Under the pieces are notes generated by a model. It ran no database searches and was not told where the DNA came from. It was given only the letters and a program-made list of their open reading frames with translations. The position numbers and the translations under genes were made by a program. A stretch of DNA of 64,000 nucleotides from Stramonita haemastoma. Taxonomy: Eukaryota; Mollusca; Gastropoda; Neogastropoda; Muricidae. The number at the start of each line of letters is the position of its first letter. Position 1 is the first letter of the stretch. The stretch is from assembly GCA_030674155.1 (NCBI GenBank), contig CM060318.1, positions 84,035,622-84,099,621 of the forward strand. Reading direction: 5' to 3'. This document shows positions 44,933 to 56,800 of this stretch, in pieces.

Positions 44933-45222
44933 AGCCGCCGCTGTAGTCTAGTGGTTAGGGCGTTGGACTGTAATCTAAAGGTTGCGGGTTCGATCCCAGC
45001 TTTCGGCTATGGCGTTGTGCCCTTGGAAAAGGCACTTTACGGCTATTTTCTCACCCCACCCAGGTGTTAAAAGGTGTACCAACCTTGTGTTGGGGGTTAA
45101 CCCTGCGATAGACTGGCGTCCTATCCAGGGGGGAGTCTATGACTCTCAGTCGCTTAACGCCACAGAAACCGGGATAAGCACCGGCCTGATGAGCCCTAGG
45201 CTCGGGACAGACTTTAACTAAC
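44933..45222 (+). mobile_element. tRNA-derived SINE with perfect 12-bp target-site duplications
   Basis: The tRNA-like head GCTGTAGTCTAGTGGTTAGG and GCGGGTTCGATCCCAGC is followed by GCCCTTGGAAAAGGCACTTT, TAGACTGGCGTCCTATCCAG and CCACAGAAACCGGGATAAGC. This body is of a kind widespread in marine invertebrate SINEs. TGTTCAAATAAG flanks both ends (44921-44932 and 45223-45234), so both boundaries are exact and the insertion is young. Confidence 0.9.
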
Positions 45223-45264
45223 TGTTCAAATAAGGCTAGGCCCATTGCTGTATCTGTGAAGTTT

Positions 45265-45383
45265 TATACACCCCCTCCCCCTTTTTTTTTTTTTTTTTTT
45301 TTTATTAAATGATAACACTTTTATTTATACAACCCCCTCCCCCTTTTTTTTTTTTTTTTATTAAATGATAACACTTTTATTAA
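45265..45383 (+). repeat. Tandem duplication with poly-T core
   Basis: Two copies of a segment with CCCCCTCCCCC, a long T run, then ATTAAATGATAACACTTTTA. They are adjacent to the SINE ending at 45222. Confidence 0.8.
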
Positions 45384-45872
45384 TGCTTGCAGGTGACTGG
45401 CATGCTGCTGTTCTAATGATCAAGATGTTACCCGTGTAAAGAGATGAAAAGTATGCTACTTTGTTGAACTAGACCAAGTAACAAAATTATGTTGTCTGTA
45501 CGAATTATCTCTACAATTGAGGCTTTCTCAAAATATCTGTGATCGAGAAGGAGAAAGAAAGCTGCAGGAAATGTACTCTGAAAATTGAGTTTGAGTTTGA
45601 CACTGACAGAATCATCAAGAAGGGGGAAGTTTGGAGTGTCTGGTATCTTTGAATTGTGGAATGCCATCAAATGTTTGAGAATGCCGCACAATAAAATCTG
45701 TTTGAGTCACATGAAATGCTGTAGTGGTTGTGTTGTCTTGAGCCATGTTGTGTATGAAGTATCGAGTCATATTAATAAATATCAAACTCAGTTCTGAACA
45801 GTTCCTAACTCGCAGTGATTGTAGCAAATGATCTTTGTTTCTGCTGTGTGTTTTCATTTGCAGTCTGGCACA

Positions 45873-46170
45873 CTGGGGGCGGGATAGCTCAGTGGTCAGA
45901 GCACTCACTTTCCCAAGTCAAAGTTAAGCAGCGTCGAGTGTGGTTACCAGTTGGATGGGCGACCATTTGCGTGCCTTGGCTTTAGTACAGTCTCCCCAGT
46001 TCACCCAGCTGTAAATGGGTACCTGCCCTCTTTAGGGTTAGGGAAGGTAAAGCAGCGAGGGAGAGGAGATGGGCGCCGCCCTCACTATGCTGGCCTCTGG
46101 AGAAGCTGAGGTCTCTGAAGCCTGGCTCCCCTATAACCACATGGGTTATGTGACACCTTTACCTTTTTTT
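45873..46170 (+). mobile_element. Chimeric tRNA/5S-like SINE
   Basis: A tRNA A box-like start (ATAGCTCAGTGGTCAGAGC, 45884-45902) is followed at 45921-45964 by 44 bases that match the internal control region of animal 5S rRNA at about 35 of 44 positions (from memory). That block includes TAAGCAGCGTCG and TTGGATGGGCGACC. A body of about 200 bp follows (GGGAAGGTAAAGCAGCGAGG, GGCGCCGCCCTCACTATGCT), ending in a T-rich tail. Confidence 0.8.
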
Positions 46171-46767
46171 TACACTGGACCATTTGCTGATCGATGACAG
46201 TGTTTGTTCTGTGAAGGGCCTGCAGTTTTTAAGAGGTGGATAAAGAGACAAAGCCTAACACTATTTCATATCATAGAGATTTGTAAAGTGCTATTTTTTG
46301 TTTTTCCATATGTAATTTTAAAAAATAGTTATTTCTGATTTATCATATAGTCTTATAGTCAGACAAATTCCTGTATCATAAATGAAATATTTGCAGCAGA
46401 GCCTTATAAAATTGGATACAAGGTTATATTCATAGAATAAAGCCAGACATACTTAGATATGGAGGCGAGTAACTAACCAGCAGAGTAGGTCCTGCATCCT
46501 CAACATGTTGAAACATGGAATGAATCATCAAAAATTGCACTGTATTTGGAAGCAGTGTGTGCATCATCAGCCTGTCTGCTGATGGACTGAGTATGCCACA
46601 CCAGGGACAAGAGCTCCCATGGTGATGTGTGGCAGGAACAAAGAAAACCCTTTGCTTTTGTCAACAGTTTTAAACTTTATGGAAGGGGACCTTTCAGTTC
46701 AAGACATGCAAGATCTGTAATCAGTCATTTTGGGACATTTAGAACATATTTTGACATGGCCATGCTC

Positions 46768-47074
46768 TTAACCCTCTTGCATTTGGATTCTCTGAACACA
46801 AATTGCCCCTAGATTTCGCATTCCATCACAAAATCAGGTCAGGCACACATGCTCGCTCACCTTTTCCTCTTAAGTACATACCAGCAGGTATAATTACTTC
46901 CAGACTCACAGCAGGCTCTGTGCTCAGGCCTGATAGAGCTTTGGCATATGGTAGCGATCAGTGAAGGTCACTGCATAATGGAAAACTGTAAATGCTGGCA
47001 AATCCCGGTTCAGGATTCAGGGGAGGGAATAATTTAACCCCGGTAAATCCCAGGTCAGGACTGAGAGGGTTTAA
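46768..47074 (+). mobile_element. MITE-like element, copy 1
   Basis: About 300 bp bounded by TTAACCCTCTTGCATTTGG on the left and CTGAGAGGGTTTAA on the right, giving short inverted ends CCCTCT/AGAGGG next to TTAA. It is homologous in reverse orientation to 56470-56800. TTAA-flanked CCCT ends recall piggyBac-type elements, but no transposase is present. Confidence 0.7.
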
Positions 47075-49576
47075 AGATAAAAGTTGCCCATGTTAGTTAC
47101 TTGTTGACTTTTTGGAGATGAAACTCGATGCCAGTCTGTGATGAAGTCTTAACAACTCAGTAATATAGTGAGAGTATCTGCTGATACTGATGAATCCACT
47201 TGCTCTGGGGTTACATTTTTGAGAGCCAGAACAAAATATCCCCTCCTTTTCTTCAGGTTTTCTTTGGTATAAATTGTGTTCTCATGGCTCCTTTACATAC
47301 AAACCATCCTTGCAAAAAGATAGACTGGGTGATATGAAAGGTATAAAAAAAAAAACAAAAAAACTGTTCATGGTTGGTTGTTCTGAATCCCAAGAAGAAT
47401 TAACTGTTCGGGGTCTCCTAATCTGATTAAATGTTAGGGTCATATCCATGTCATTGGGTGCAGTATACCCAGAGATACCGAGAGGTGAGAATCTGATTAT
47501 GTAAACAGTCAACCCAGGGGGTGTGACAGAAGGCACAATAAGCCCACTGCTCTTAATGTCTTTGAGGAAATCAAATCAGCAAGCATGGACAGTGAATACA
47601 TCTAACCAGATTTCCAATTAGTTCTTATCGTACACAAGTGTGCAGAAAATCCCCGACATACTTCAGTTTTAAGGGTGAAGAATGAGCTCTCTGTTATTTT
47701 GTCATTATATTAAGTCTTTTAATTACTTATGTACCCCCCTCTCCCCATTTTTATTTTTACAGTGTGTGCGTATGTGTGCGTTTCATTTTTTTCTTCTCCC
47801 TTCACACAGCATACATGTATACACATCCTTTCCACACATCATGAACACAACAGTGTCTATCAACTTGACTGATTTATTGCACAACATCATATACATGGGC
47901 AAAATTTCCATATTCACAGAACAGACATCTAACAAATAAAAGCTCAAACATCATTAATCCATAGTCTTTCTGTGTAATATAAAATAGTCTCACGTTTTGT
48001 CATAAATTGTTTAAATGCGTAGTGATACAGGGTTGTAAACTTCAACCCTCAATTACAAGATGAATTAATTTTGATACAAGTGTGTTTGATACATGTACCA
48101 TGTGCTTGAGGACAGGGAGTGATAAGAATGTATATGATCTATATTTTTATCTGGTTATTTGAAGGGCAAGGAAAAGGTAGAAGTTTGAATGAAGCATGAA
48201 AATATACATGTATTATTACTATATGGCCAGTCACCTACCAATACAATGTCAAAGGACTATTATTTCAACCAAAAAAAAGTGACAACTTGCCAGTTTCCTT
48301 AGCTTTATTTACCATTGGGTTATGAAAAGGGTGAAGACTATTTTGCACCTGGTGAAGCACCAAAATTCCATGCTCAGAAAATATGATCAAAAACATTCAA
48401 AATTTTACATTTTTTCCTTTTCTTTTCTTTTTTTTTTTTAAACACAATGGATTGATGTTTTTCTAGGATGCATATTTTTATTTCTGAAGCTAGATGGGTT
48501 CTTTCTGCCTCAGCTGACAGTATACAGAAGCCATGGCCACAGCACCAGGCTTCGGTCCCTTTCTATGATGTAAATGGCTGCATTCTCAGCCAACATTTTG
48601 TTCAATATTTCCAACTGTACCCTAACTGCAGCTGTTACTGTGAAAGAACAATTCTATAGTGGCATAAAAGATAGGCGATGCAGTATACATGTCCTAACTT
48701 TTCTTGTAATGATAAAATTCTCACTATCAACAGTCGAAACAACAAAGCTGTTAGAATGACTGGCCACACAACTGTTAACAGGACAAATTCCACCCCTGAT
48801 ACACCTGATCTACAAGAAGCAAGCTGACCACTTGGGCATCTCCCATCCCCACTAGGTTCAGTGACTAGGTTGTTCTTACTGCTGACCACAGGCCCCTTCC
48901 AAAATTTTGAACATTTTGCTGTAGTTTTCAGATTTTTGTATGATTGTACATCACAAAATACACCTAGAACTACTAATCATGATAATTATCTGAACAGCAT
49001 CTATTTCTACATACCCTTGCAAGCATTTCTCAGATCTGCCACTCAGGCTTTATAAGAGAATTTTCAGGATTCAGAGATCAAAACAACATCCACAAGAAAA
49101 CACCAAGCATGAAAGAACAGAGAAAAATAATTGGAAAGAAAAGTAATGAAAACTACAGCAGCTTTCTAGCACCAAAAGCAATTATACAAAAGTATAACCC
49201 CTATTCCACTGCGTGCAAGTAATCATTCAGAGTGACAACGTCAATTTCTGTGTGTGCTTCCTCTCTCGAGCACACACCATAGGCCTAGAGCACAAACAAG
49301 GAAACACAATGAATAACCTGTTGAATTTCTTTTGTCAAAACTTTTCAGTCTGGTTTTTTCCCAGCTGTTATTCAAATTATCAGTAGATCTATATTTTTGA
49401 CCATGTATCCAGACAAATACTAGACCTATTACCGAAAGAAACTATTTTCTCTCCAACCTCTTTGTCACTTAATTGGGGGGGGGGGGGGGGGGGGTAATTG
49501 ATGTGAGGATGATTTTGTAATTTTTTCTCTTTTTTTAAAATATCTCTTTGAAGACATAGTCTACTTTCATATGCTG

Positions 49577-49990
49577 AAGAGGGGGCAGGATGGTCTAGAG
49601 GTTGGAGTGTTGTGCTCATGCTCTGACAGCCGGAATCAAGCCCCATGGAAGCACCTGATTTGGGAATTTTACCCTGGAGTCAACAATCGTACTGACTCTA
49701 CTCCCCTAAAAGTCCTTCAGATGAGATTACTGAAGCCTGGCATGCAAATGAACACAGAAAATCTTGTGCACACATTAAAAACCCATTCCGCTTCTCAGAC
49801 AAGTAGGAACATGGCGATTGGAACTGATGACTTTTTTTCTTTTAAAAACAGGTGTTGTGTTTACCCCTGAAAGATGGAATGCGGCTACCTTAATGGTGGG
49901 TGATAAACCTGACGCCTATGCAAATCTCACCAGTGGTGAAACTCAGCACTCTGGCCAAGGAACAAACAAATATATAATCATGATAAAGAA
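49577..49990 (+). mobile_element. tRNA-derived SINE, mosaic
   Basis: Head GGGGCAGGATGGTCTAGAGG, B box-like GCCGGAATCAAGCCCC, body GAAAATCTTGTGCACACATT and CATTCCGCTTCTCAGACAAG, then the GCAAATCTCACCAGTGGTGA tail. It therefore combines the body of one group with the tail of another. Confidence 0.65.
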
Positions 49991-50577
49991 CATTGCAAAC
50001 CTGACAGCTAAAAAATGTCGTCAGTAAACGAAAGCTGGGGCTACAAAATATGCCTATGAATTTCCCCCTGTCCATGCACATGAACAGACCACCCTACCTA
50101 AGCAACCTTTGGGTGGATTTCTGCATACATGGCCAGTTCTCACCCCTCCATAAAGATGACCATACTAAGTTTTTGAGGAGCAGCAATTGGATGATTCAAC
50201 TAAGATTTATAAACACTGTCAAAATTTCAAAACTGCAATTCAAAGGATTTTTTAAAATTTAGTGTAGGTTTTTAAATCATTTTCTCTATAAAACAAAATA
50301 GACAGAATGTTGGTTTTAATTAAAATGGCAATTGAGAACATACCAAGTCAATTTCTGAAATCAAAGACAAATGTATGAATAAAATTTGTTATTAAGGGCA
50401 CAAAAAGATTAAGTTGGTGAAAGAGTTTGGTTCAAAATGTCAAACAGAAAAAGAAAAACTCCATAATTCCTTGCTACTATTACAGACTTAATCTTTTATC
50501 CTTTTCTTTAAACTTTCATTTGTATACTATAACTACAAAGAATCCTTTTCTTCTTTTTATCTTAACAGAACTGAAGA

Positions 50578-50947
50578 AGGGAGATGGCAAGAAGGTTTAG
50601 ATGTTCACCTGCCTAACAAGTAAACTGCAATTCTGGGTTTGATTCCCAACCTTGCCCTTTCTTTCCAGTTTGACAGAAAAATCAAACTGAATGTCAAGTC
50701 TTTTGGAGGAGACTCTAAATCAGCAAGACTGAGTGCTTACAGAACTGTGTATGTCAAAAGAACCCACAACAGTTGAAAATCAGAAAGAGCAAGGAGGTAC
50801 CTCCCGACTGCCCTGGGAAAATTGGTAGGTTCAATTTCTGACTGTATCCCTGAAGTTGGAATGCAGCCACCCTTAAAACAGTCATATACACAAAGATCTC
50901 ACCAGTGGTGAACCTCAGGGCTCTAGCCGAGGAATACAAAAAAAAAT
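50578..50947 (+). mobile_element. tRNA-derived SINE, near full length, GGTGAACCTC tail group
   Basis: Head AAGGTTTAGATGTTCACCTG with B box-like GGGTTTGATTCCC, then TTCCAGTTTGACAGAAAAAT, a middle with CTGCCCTGGGAAAATTGG, and a 3' part ATCTCACCAGTGGTGAACCT and CTCTAGCCGAGGAATAC. It ends in an A run. It serves here as the reference copy for the fragments listed elsewhere. Confidence 0.75.
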
Positions 50948-52934
50948 ACTATCAGCTCTGTCTCAGAATATTTTCAGCAACCTTACAGTGAATCAAGCAG
51001 AAACAAAACTTTCTTTGCAATTTTGTTAACTGCATTTTTGTTCATTGCAATTTTGTTTGCCTCTTTCCTTTGTTTTCTCCTTCCAGCAACATGATATTCT
51101 GCCAAATTATTCACTAATTAGGTTTATTATATAAATAAGAACAATGAATACACACACCAGTAATATTCCTTCCAAGGATGGGTTTAAACTGTTTAATTTA
51201 AAAAGACAAAATGGAGCTGGGAACTGGTGAGAATGACCCCCCAAAACGTCTTTTAAAACTTTTGTCTGTTAAGTCCTTTATGATATGAACTAAGCCATGC
51301 TTATTTATCATTTCCCAAACGTATGACCCAATTCCTAAACCCAGAAAGAAGTCTTTAAAAAAAAAAAAAATTTTTTAAAAGACCCACCTGATTAATTAAA
51401 TAATAGTGTGTCAACATAGGAATTTCCTTTGTTTTTCAAGAAAAAGTGAACTTAAAAAAGAAAAAGAATATGCATTGTCTACCAAACTCAGGGGGCTATT
51501 TTTTAAAGATAGAATAGATAAAGGGACTAACTATGAAGCTTGCATTATGTCTGAAGTGAAGAAACTGAAGGTGTCCATAACATACAGTTTGTATTTTATA
51601 CATGCTGATCTATAAATCATGGATCAGTCCACAACTTGCCGACACAACAGACGCTAACTGACAGACCAATTCCACAAATCCTTCACAACCTTACATTTCA
51701 CTTTCCACTTGAGACCCAAGAACTGACAGCATGAACCATACTCTGGAAACCTCAGATCATTCTTACCCAACTTTTGGTTGCCTCAGTTTTTAAGAGTGAA
51801 ATCACCCTTTACTTAGCGTGAGTAACCAATCTGATCAGCAGCTCTGTGCTTCTTCAAACTTCATCACACACTATGGACTTGGAGGAAAAAATTATGTGCA
51901 ATCACATATCAAATGCAATTGAATGACAAAAACGATTAAAAAAAAAAAAAAGAAAGATTTAAAAGCCACAAGGAAACAAAAATATAAAATTCAATAACAA
52001 GCAACAAATTAAGTTTCAAAATGCCAGTTATATCACAAAAACATGCAATACTAACTCTATTCTACATTTATCATATATGTACCTTTACAGTTTACATGGA
52101 CAGAAGTATATTTATATATGTGTGTATATATACTGCACACAACAACCACCACAAACGCCTACCTCTACTGTAAATACATACAGTGTTTCACTGATCAAGT
52201 CAATTTACCACTTCAATGTAAGCACACGACATCAAACCAATTCAACATGTGATACATGACAGCACTGACAATAACGAGTGCATAACAACCAGAATGACAT
52301 GCATCAGTAATATGCTTGGTTCTGAACAGATCTGCGAGCCAATGGCATTCAAGCCTGCACAAATAGCACTTACAGTGGTAGGTCACACAATTTTTTAAAA
52401 AAAGAAAAAAAGAAAGAAAATATACACAACAAAACCCAACAGCATTTGATAAGTGTTTTGGGCAGACAATGCAAGTAAAATACAAAAAACAAAAAACAAA
52501 TAAAAGTTCCATTGTACAATTTGTTGTCAAAGGTTAAGTTGAATGAGACCATAATGCATCAGTGTTTATAACAACACAAGAAAAGCCTGCAAGAAATGGT
52601 TTATTACCACAAAGAAAGAAAAGCTTACTGTTTATTAATTAAGCCGAAAAATTTGTTCTGTGGGTTCTAGACTTGTGACTAGCAACATATGATATCACAG
52701 TCAACATCCGCAATTCACATACACACACAGGTTAAACTTGGATTAGAATTCATCTCATGAATTACACCTGCTTCTGTCTTCTCTTCATCCCACCCCCCCT
52801 TCTCCACCTAAGATCAGTAGAAAGATCAATAGGCCTACTGATTCTTTTTTTTTTTTTTTTAAATCAATCAAAAAAAAAGCGATGATAACTATATCATATA
52901 ATAACCCTTCTAAAGTGGGATATTTTGGGGTGGG

Positions 52935-53070
52935 TTTTTTTTCCATTCCTCAGCTAGATCTCCAAGGTTCAGATGGTGAGATTTTGTGAATGTCACTGAT
53001 TTTTCCTATCATTATGGTAGCCACATTCTGACTTTGGGGATTGTTGGTGTCATATTTGGATTTCAACACT
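52935..53070 (-). mobile_element. SINE 3' fragment (GGTTCACCAGTGGTGAG tail group)
   Basis: The plus strand reads CCATTCCTCAGCTAGATCTC, AGATGGTGAGATTTTGTGAA and TGGTAGCCACATTCTGACTT; same group as 36590. Confidence 0.65.
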
Positions 53071-54644
53071 TGCATCAGTAATGCATGCCATTTCTTTCAT
53101 CTTTAGCGTGACAATGTCCCCTTCTACAGACCAACAATGAACTGTGCTGTGCACAACTAACCACAAGGATACTTGGCATAAAACTTCCAGCCAGTTGCAA
53201 CACATCTACCTGAAGGAGGAGAGATCCAGATTTCCTTAGAACATCCTCATGAGTAGAGTTTTCACATAACTTCACATCATCAAGAACCCTTGCCAGCTTG
53301 CAGCTTCAGACTTGAGGCGGCGGGTATTCACACTGAAATAGTCCTCCCATCATAGAACCTGTGCGACTTTCTGTTCACATTGAGCACAAAGGGACACAGA
53401 CATGTACAAGCATATATATACATATACATACCCCATCTTCCTGTACAATTGTGTATGTACACTCACACACTAACTCATGCCTTATTTCCCTATCGAGTAA
53501 GAAATGGCCAAAGACTGTACGCAAAAAGCAGGTTTTTAAAAAATTCAGTAATCAGTTTGTTATCAGCATGCATTAATTGTCTACACTGAAGGTCATTTCT
53601 GTAAAATATTTAAATAATGCCACTTGAAACAAATTATTAAAAAAAAAAATTAGAAAAGCATTCAAAAGTGGTAGCTACACTCATAGTAACAGTTTCACTT
53701 CTTATGTTCTATCACTTCTTGCTTAACTTTGATTTTTAAAAAAACAAACACACACACACAAAAAAACAAAAAAGCACATATAAAAGACTGTCTTGTTTTT
53801 CTGCAACTGTTTTGTGTCCAAAAAAATTATATAAAAAAATGTTTTGTGTCATTACAGGTGAAAATAAATCAAAACAAAAGCTAATCATTCATTCAATTTT
53901 TTTCCCAGCTGACTGCAACACGTGCAATAATTTTCTGCCAGAGAGAGGCAGAAAGGACAAGAGGAGGAGACAGAAGGGTACCAAGATAACTTAAGCACAA
54001 AAAAAGGAGGGAAAAACCTGTGCTATTTCTACATGTGACAAAATGGACCCAAAGGAGATCAAAGAGAGGAGTTGCAGCCAAAGAGACAGTGTTCATGAAA
54101 GGAAAAAAAAGACAAATGGACAGCAGATGAGTGACAAGAAATGAAACTGTTCCACCAACTACTGAGCAAAATTCCACACACAGCAGCTTTAAGTTTTGTT
54201 CAAAGTGGACAGCATACTCTGCATCCTGAAGGTTGTTAATTCTGCACACATTCATAACATACAGCTCCACAGCTCAGCTTGATCATGAAGAATCAAACTG
54301 GAAAAAACAAAGCAAACAAAAACCCACACTCAACAGATGTGCTTATTTGTTCTTGCAACAGACTAAAACCCTAAAAGTGAAGAACTAGGTGGCAACAAGA
54401 AGAAACATCTTGATTACAAAAATCACTAGCCACCATAAGAAAATTTAATTTTTAGAAAATACAATAATCTGAGACGGTTATGTCTCCATTTAGTTGATAG
54501 GTGCTCAGTTGACAGACACAAGAACTCAACGGAAAAAGCAAAATGACAAGCTGAATGCTGATAATCTTAAAGTTTTCTTCCATAGCCTGCTCAGTATGAA
54601 TATACACTGCATGATGATGATCTCAACAGGTATCCATCCCATAA

Positions 54645-54974
54645 CAGGATAGCCTAGTGGTCAGAACATTGCGCTGGCAATTTGACGACCCGAGTTCAAT
54701 TCCCGTTGGAGGGGATTTTTCCCCTGGAGTTAACATCAGTGCTGACTCCACTCTCCCCAAAAGTCTTTCGGATGAGACTGTAAAGCGAGGCCCCATGTGC
54801 GAACGCACACAGAACATCTTGCGCACAGCGTTAAATCATGTTCCGCTTTTCATAAGAGTAGGCTATTATGTGCTGGTGGGAACAGATGACAATATTTACA
54901 CAACTGCATATACACGGGGACTGAATGTAAAAAAGCACATGAATGCTTATTCCATTATCCTCGATATAAAAGAA

Positions 54975-55005
<31 letters not shown>

Positions 55006-55010
55006 ATATA
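54645..55010 (+). mobile_element. tRNA-derived SINE, full length, (AAAT)n tail
   Basis: Head AGGATAGCCTAGTGGTCAGA with B box-like CCCGAGTTCAATTCCC, body GAACATCTTGCGCACAGC and CCGCTTTTCATAAGAGTAGG, and tail GCTTATTCCATTATCCTCGA, TATAAAAGAATAAATAAATA. The most complete copy of the commonest SINE of the window. Confidence 0.85.
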
Positions 55011-56469
55011 ATATTCACTGTAGAAGTATTGTAGAACAATACTATAAAAGACTCCCTTTATACACTTTCGTATGATCAGCACAACCCCAAGACCTTGATT
55101 GAAATTATTCATTAAAAAAAAAAGCATCACGCCCTCATTTAATGGTCATTGTGCATGAATGATATCTGAGGAAAAAAATTGTAATTTTAACTTCTTCAGA
55201 TGACAAACAAACCCATAGCCTCTCCCTCCAAGGGCATCCATTAATATAACATACTGTGTTACTTCAGAAAAATCACATTTAAACAAATATTTGCCACACT
55301 GCTGTCAACAGAATGCTTAAGTAAACAACTGTGTGCAGTGCTATTTTCCATCATAAATTTAGTCAGAACTTTTAAGTTTCTCTTGGTCTCTTATCACCCT
55401 CTGAATCCTTTACATTGTAGCACTGGTGCTTTTTCATATTAAGAATAGCAACAACTATTGCAACTGGCAAGAGGGGAGGGAGTGGCTGTTTGTTTCACAT
55501 TCCTGCAGAAAAAAAGGACACTTTTCAAAACTGAAGAATGAGTAAATGCGGTAAAGTAAAGAAAAGCTGGGGAGATATCAAAAGGTTTGTATCTGCCATC
55601 AATTATTTGGCAAAAAGGCAGGGCCTTTTCTATTTAATGGCTTAATGATGTCCTAAATTGATAACTCTCACAATCTCCTGGCTCTGAAGCTACAATAGAA
55701 CAACCGTTTCTGGGCATGGATGACAGATATCCAAGAGAAAAATGTCAGAAGTGGCTTAGGTGGTGAAACAAGCATAAGCAGTGTGGAAAAAGCCACATTC
55801 AGACATTACAACTGATGGAGCAGCACAATAGCGACAACAAAGGCAGAAAGAAAAGACTTCTGACGCAGTACTACATTGAAGTTTTTAAATGACTAGCTTA
55901 CAAACTGAATACCACACCTCAAGGGCCTATCAACATTGAGAACAACTTGAAGAAGACAAAGTACTCTTTCTACAGATTATCATAAATACCACAATTATCA
56001 AGCCTACTGAAAACTTCCTGATGTGATCTTACATAACATCATCTGTTCACCACCACTTTGCTTATAAAAATAATGGATAGAAGTTCCTTTCTCTGATTGT
56101 CGCTAGCAGTTTTTCCAGCATATTTGTAAAAGATGCGAGTGTTATGTGAACAAGATGACCTAACTGAAATCTCTCACTGATGTAAATAATCTTGATGAAT
56201 CTCATTTAAAATAAACACCCCTGATCTAAAAATTCATAACGATTCCAGGACTCCAGTTCTCATTTTCTAACACATTAGAAGTGAAGATCGGCAGAATATA
56301 AATCTTAATGTGACCATGCTGCAAATAAATAATAGTACTATGCATACTTCTGTTGCTATAACAAATGCTGTGCATTTGTAAATTTAAAACAAAAAGCCTA
56401 CAGCTTATGTCTTCACTTTTTTTTTTAAGTAATCAATTTCCAATACAAAAAAAATTTACCTGGAATTTT

Positions 56470-56800
56470 CTTTCACCCTCTTAGTCCGGTACCGGTTTGA
56501 TTTGCCCGTGAGATGGATTGAATAATTGCCCCCCTTTAGTCCCGAAACCGGGATTTGCTGGGATTTACACACAGTAGATTTCCATCACGCTGTGACCATC
56601 ACTAATTGCTACCACATGCCAAAGCTCTATCAGGCTAGAGGTAAAAACCTTGCCGAGAGTCTGGAAGTAATTATAGCTGCTGATATGTACTTAGAAGGAG
56701 GAAAAGGCAAGGAAGCATGTGTGCCTAACCTGATTTTGTGATAGAATGCGAAATCTAGGGGCAGTTTGAGTTCAGAGACTCCAAATGCAAGAGGGTTAAA
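56470..56800 (-). mobile_element. MITE-like element, copy 2 (inverted relative to copy 1)
   Basis: Shares GCCAAAGCTCTATCAGGC, GAGTCTGGAAGTAATTATA, CCTGATTTTGTGAT, GAATGCGAAATCTAGGGGCA and CCAAATGCAAGAGGGTTAA with the complement of copy 1. The left end CACCCTCTTAGTCC is more diverged and its flank no longer reads TTAA. Confidence 0.7.

Noticed and set aside
44933..45010. tRNA gene
   Set aside because: The A and B boxes are clear but the acceptor stem does not close and the sequence continues into a SINE body with target-site duplications.
54001..54300. 125-codon minus-strand ORF as an extra CSRNP-side exon or gene
   Set aside because: No family resemblance and no phase-compatible splice sites with CSRNP; probably chance or 3' UTR.
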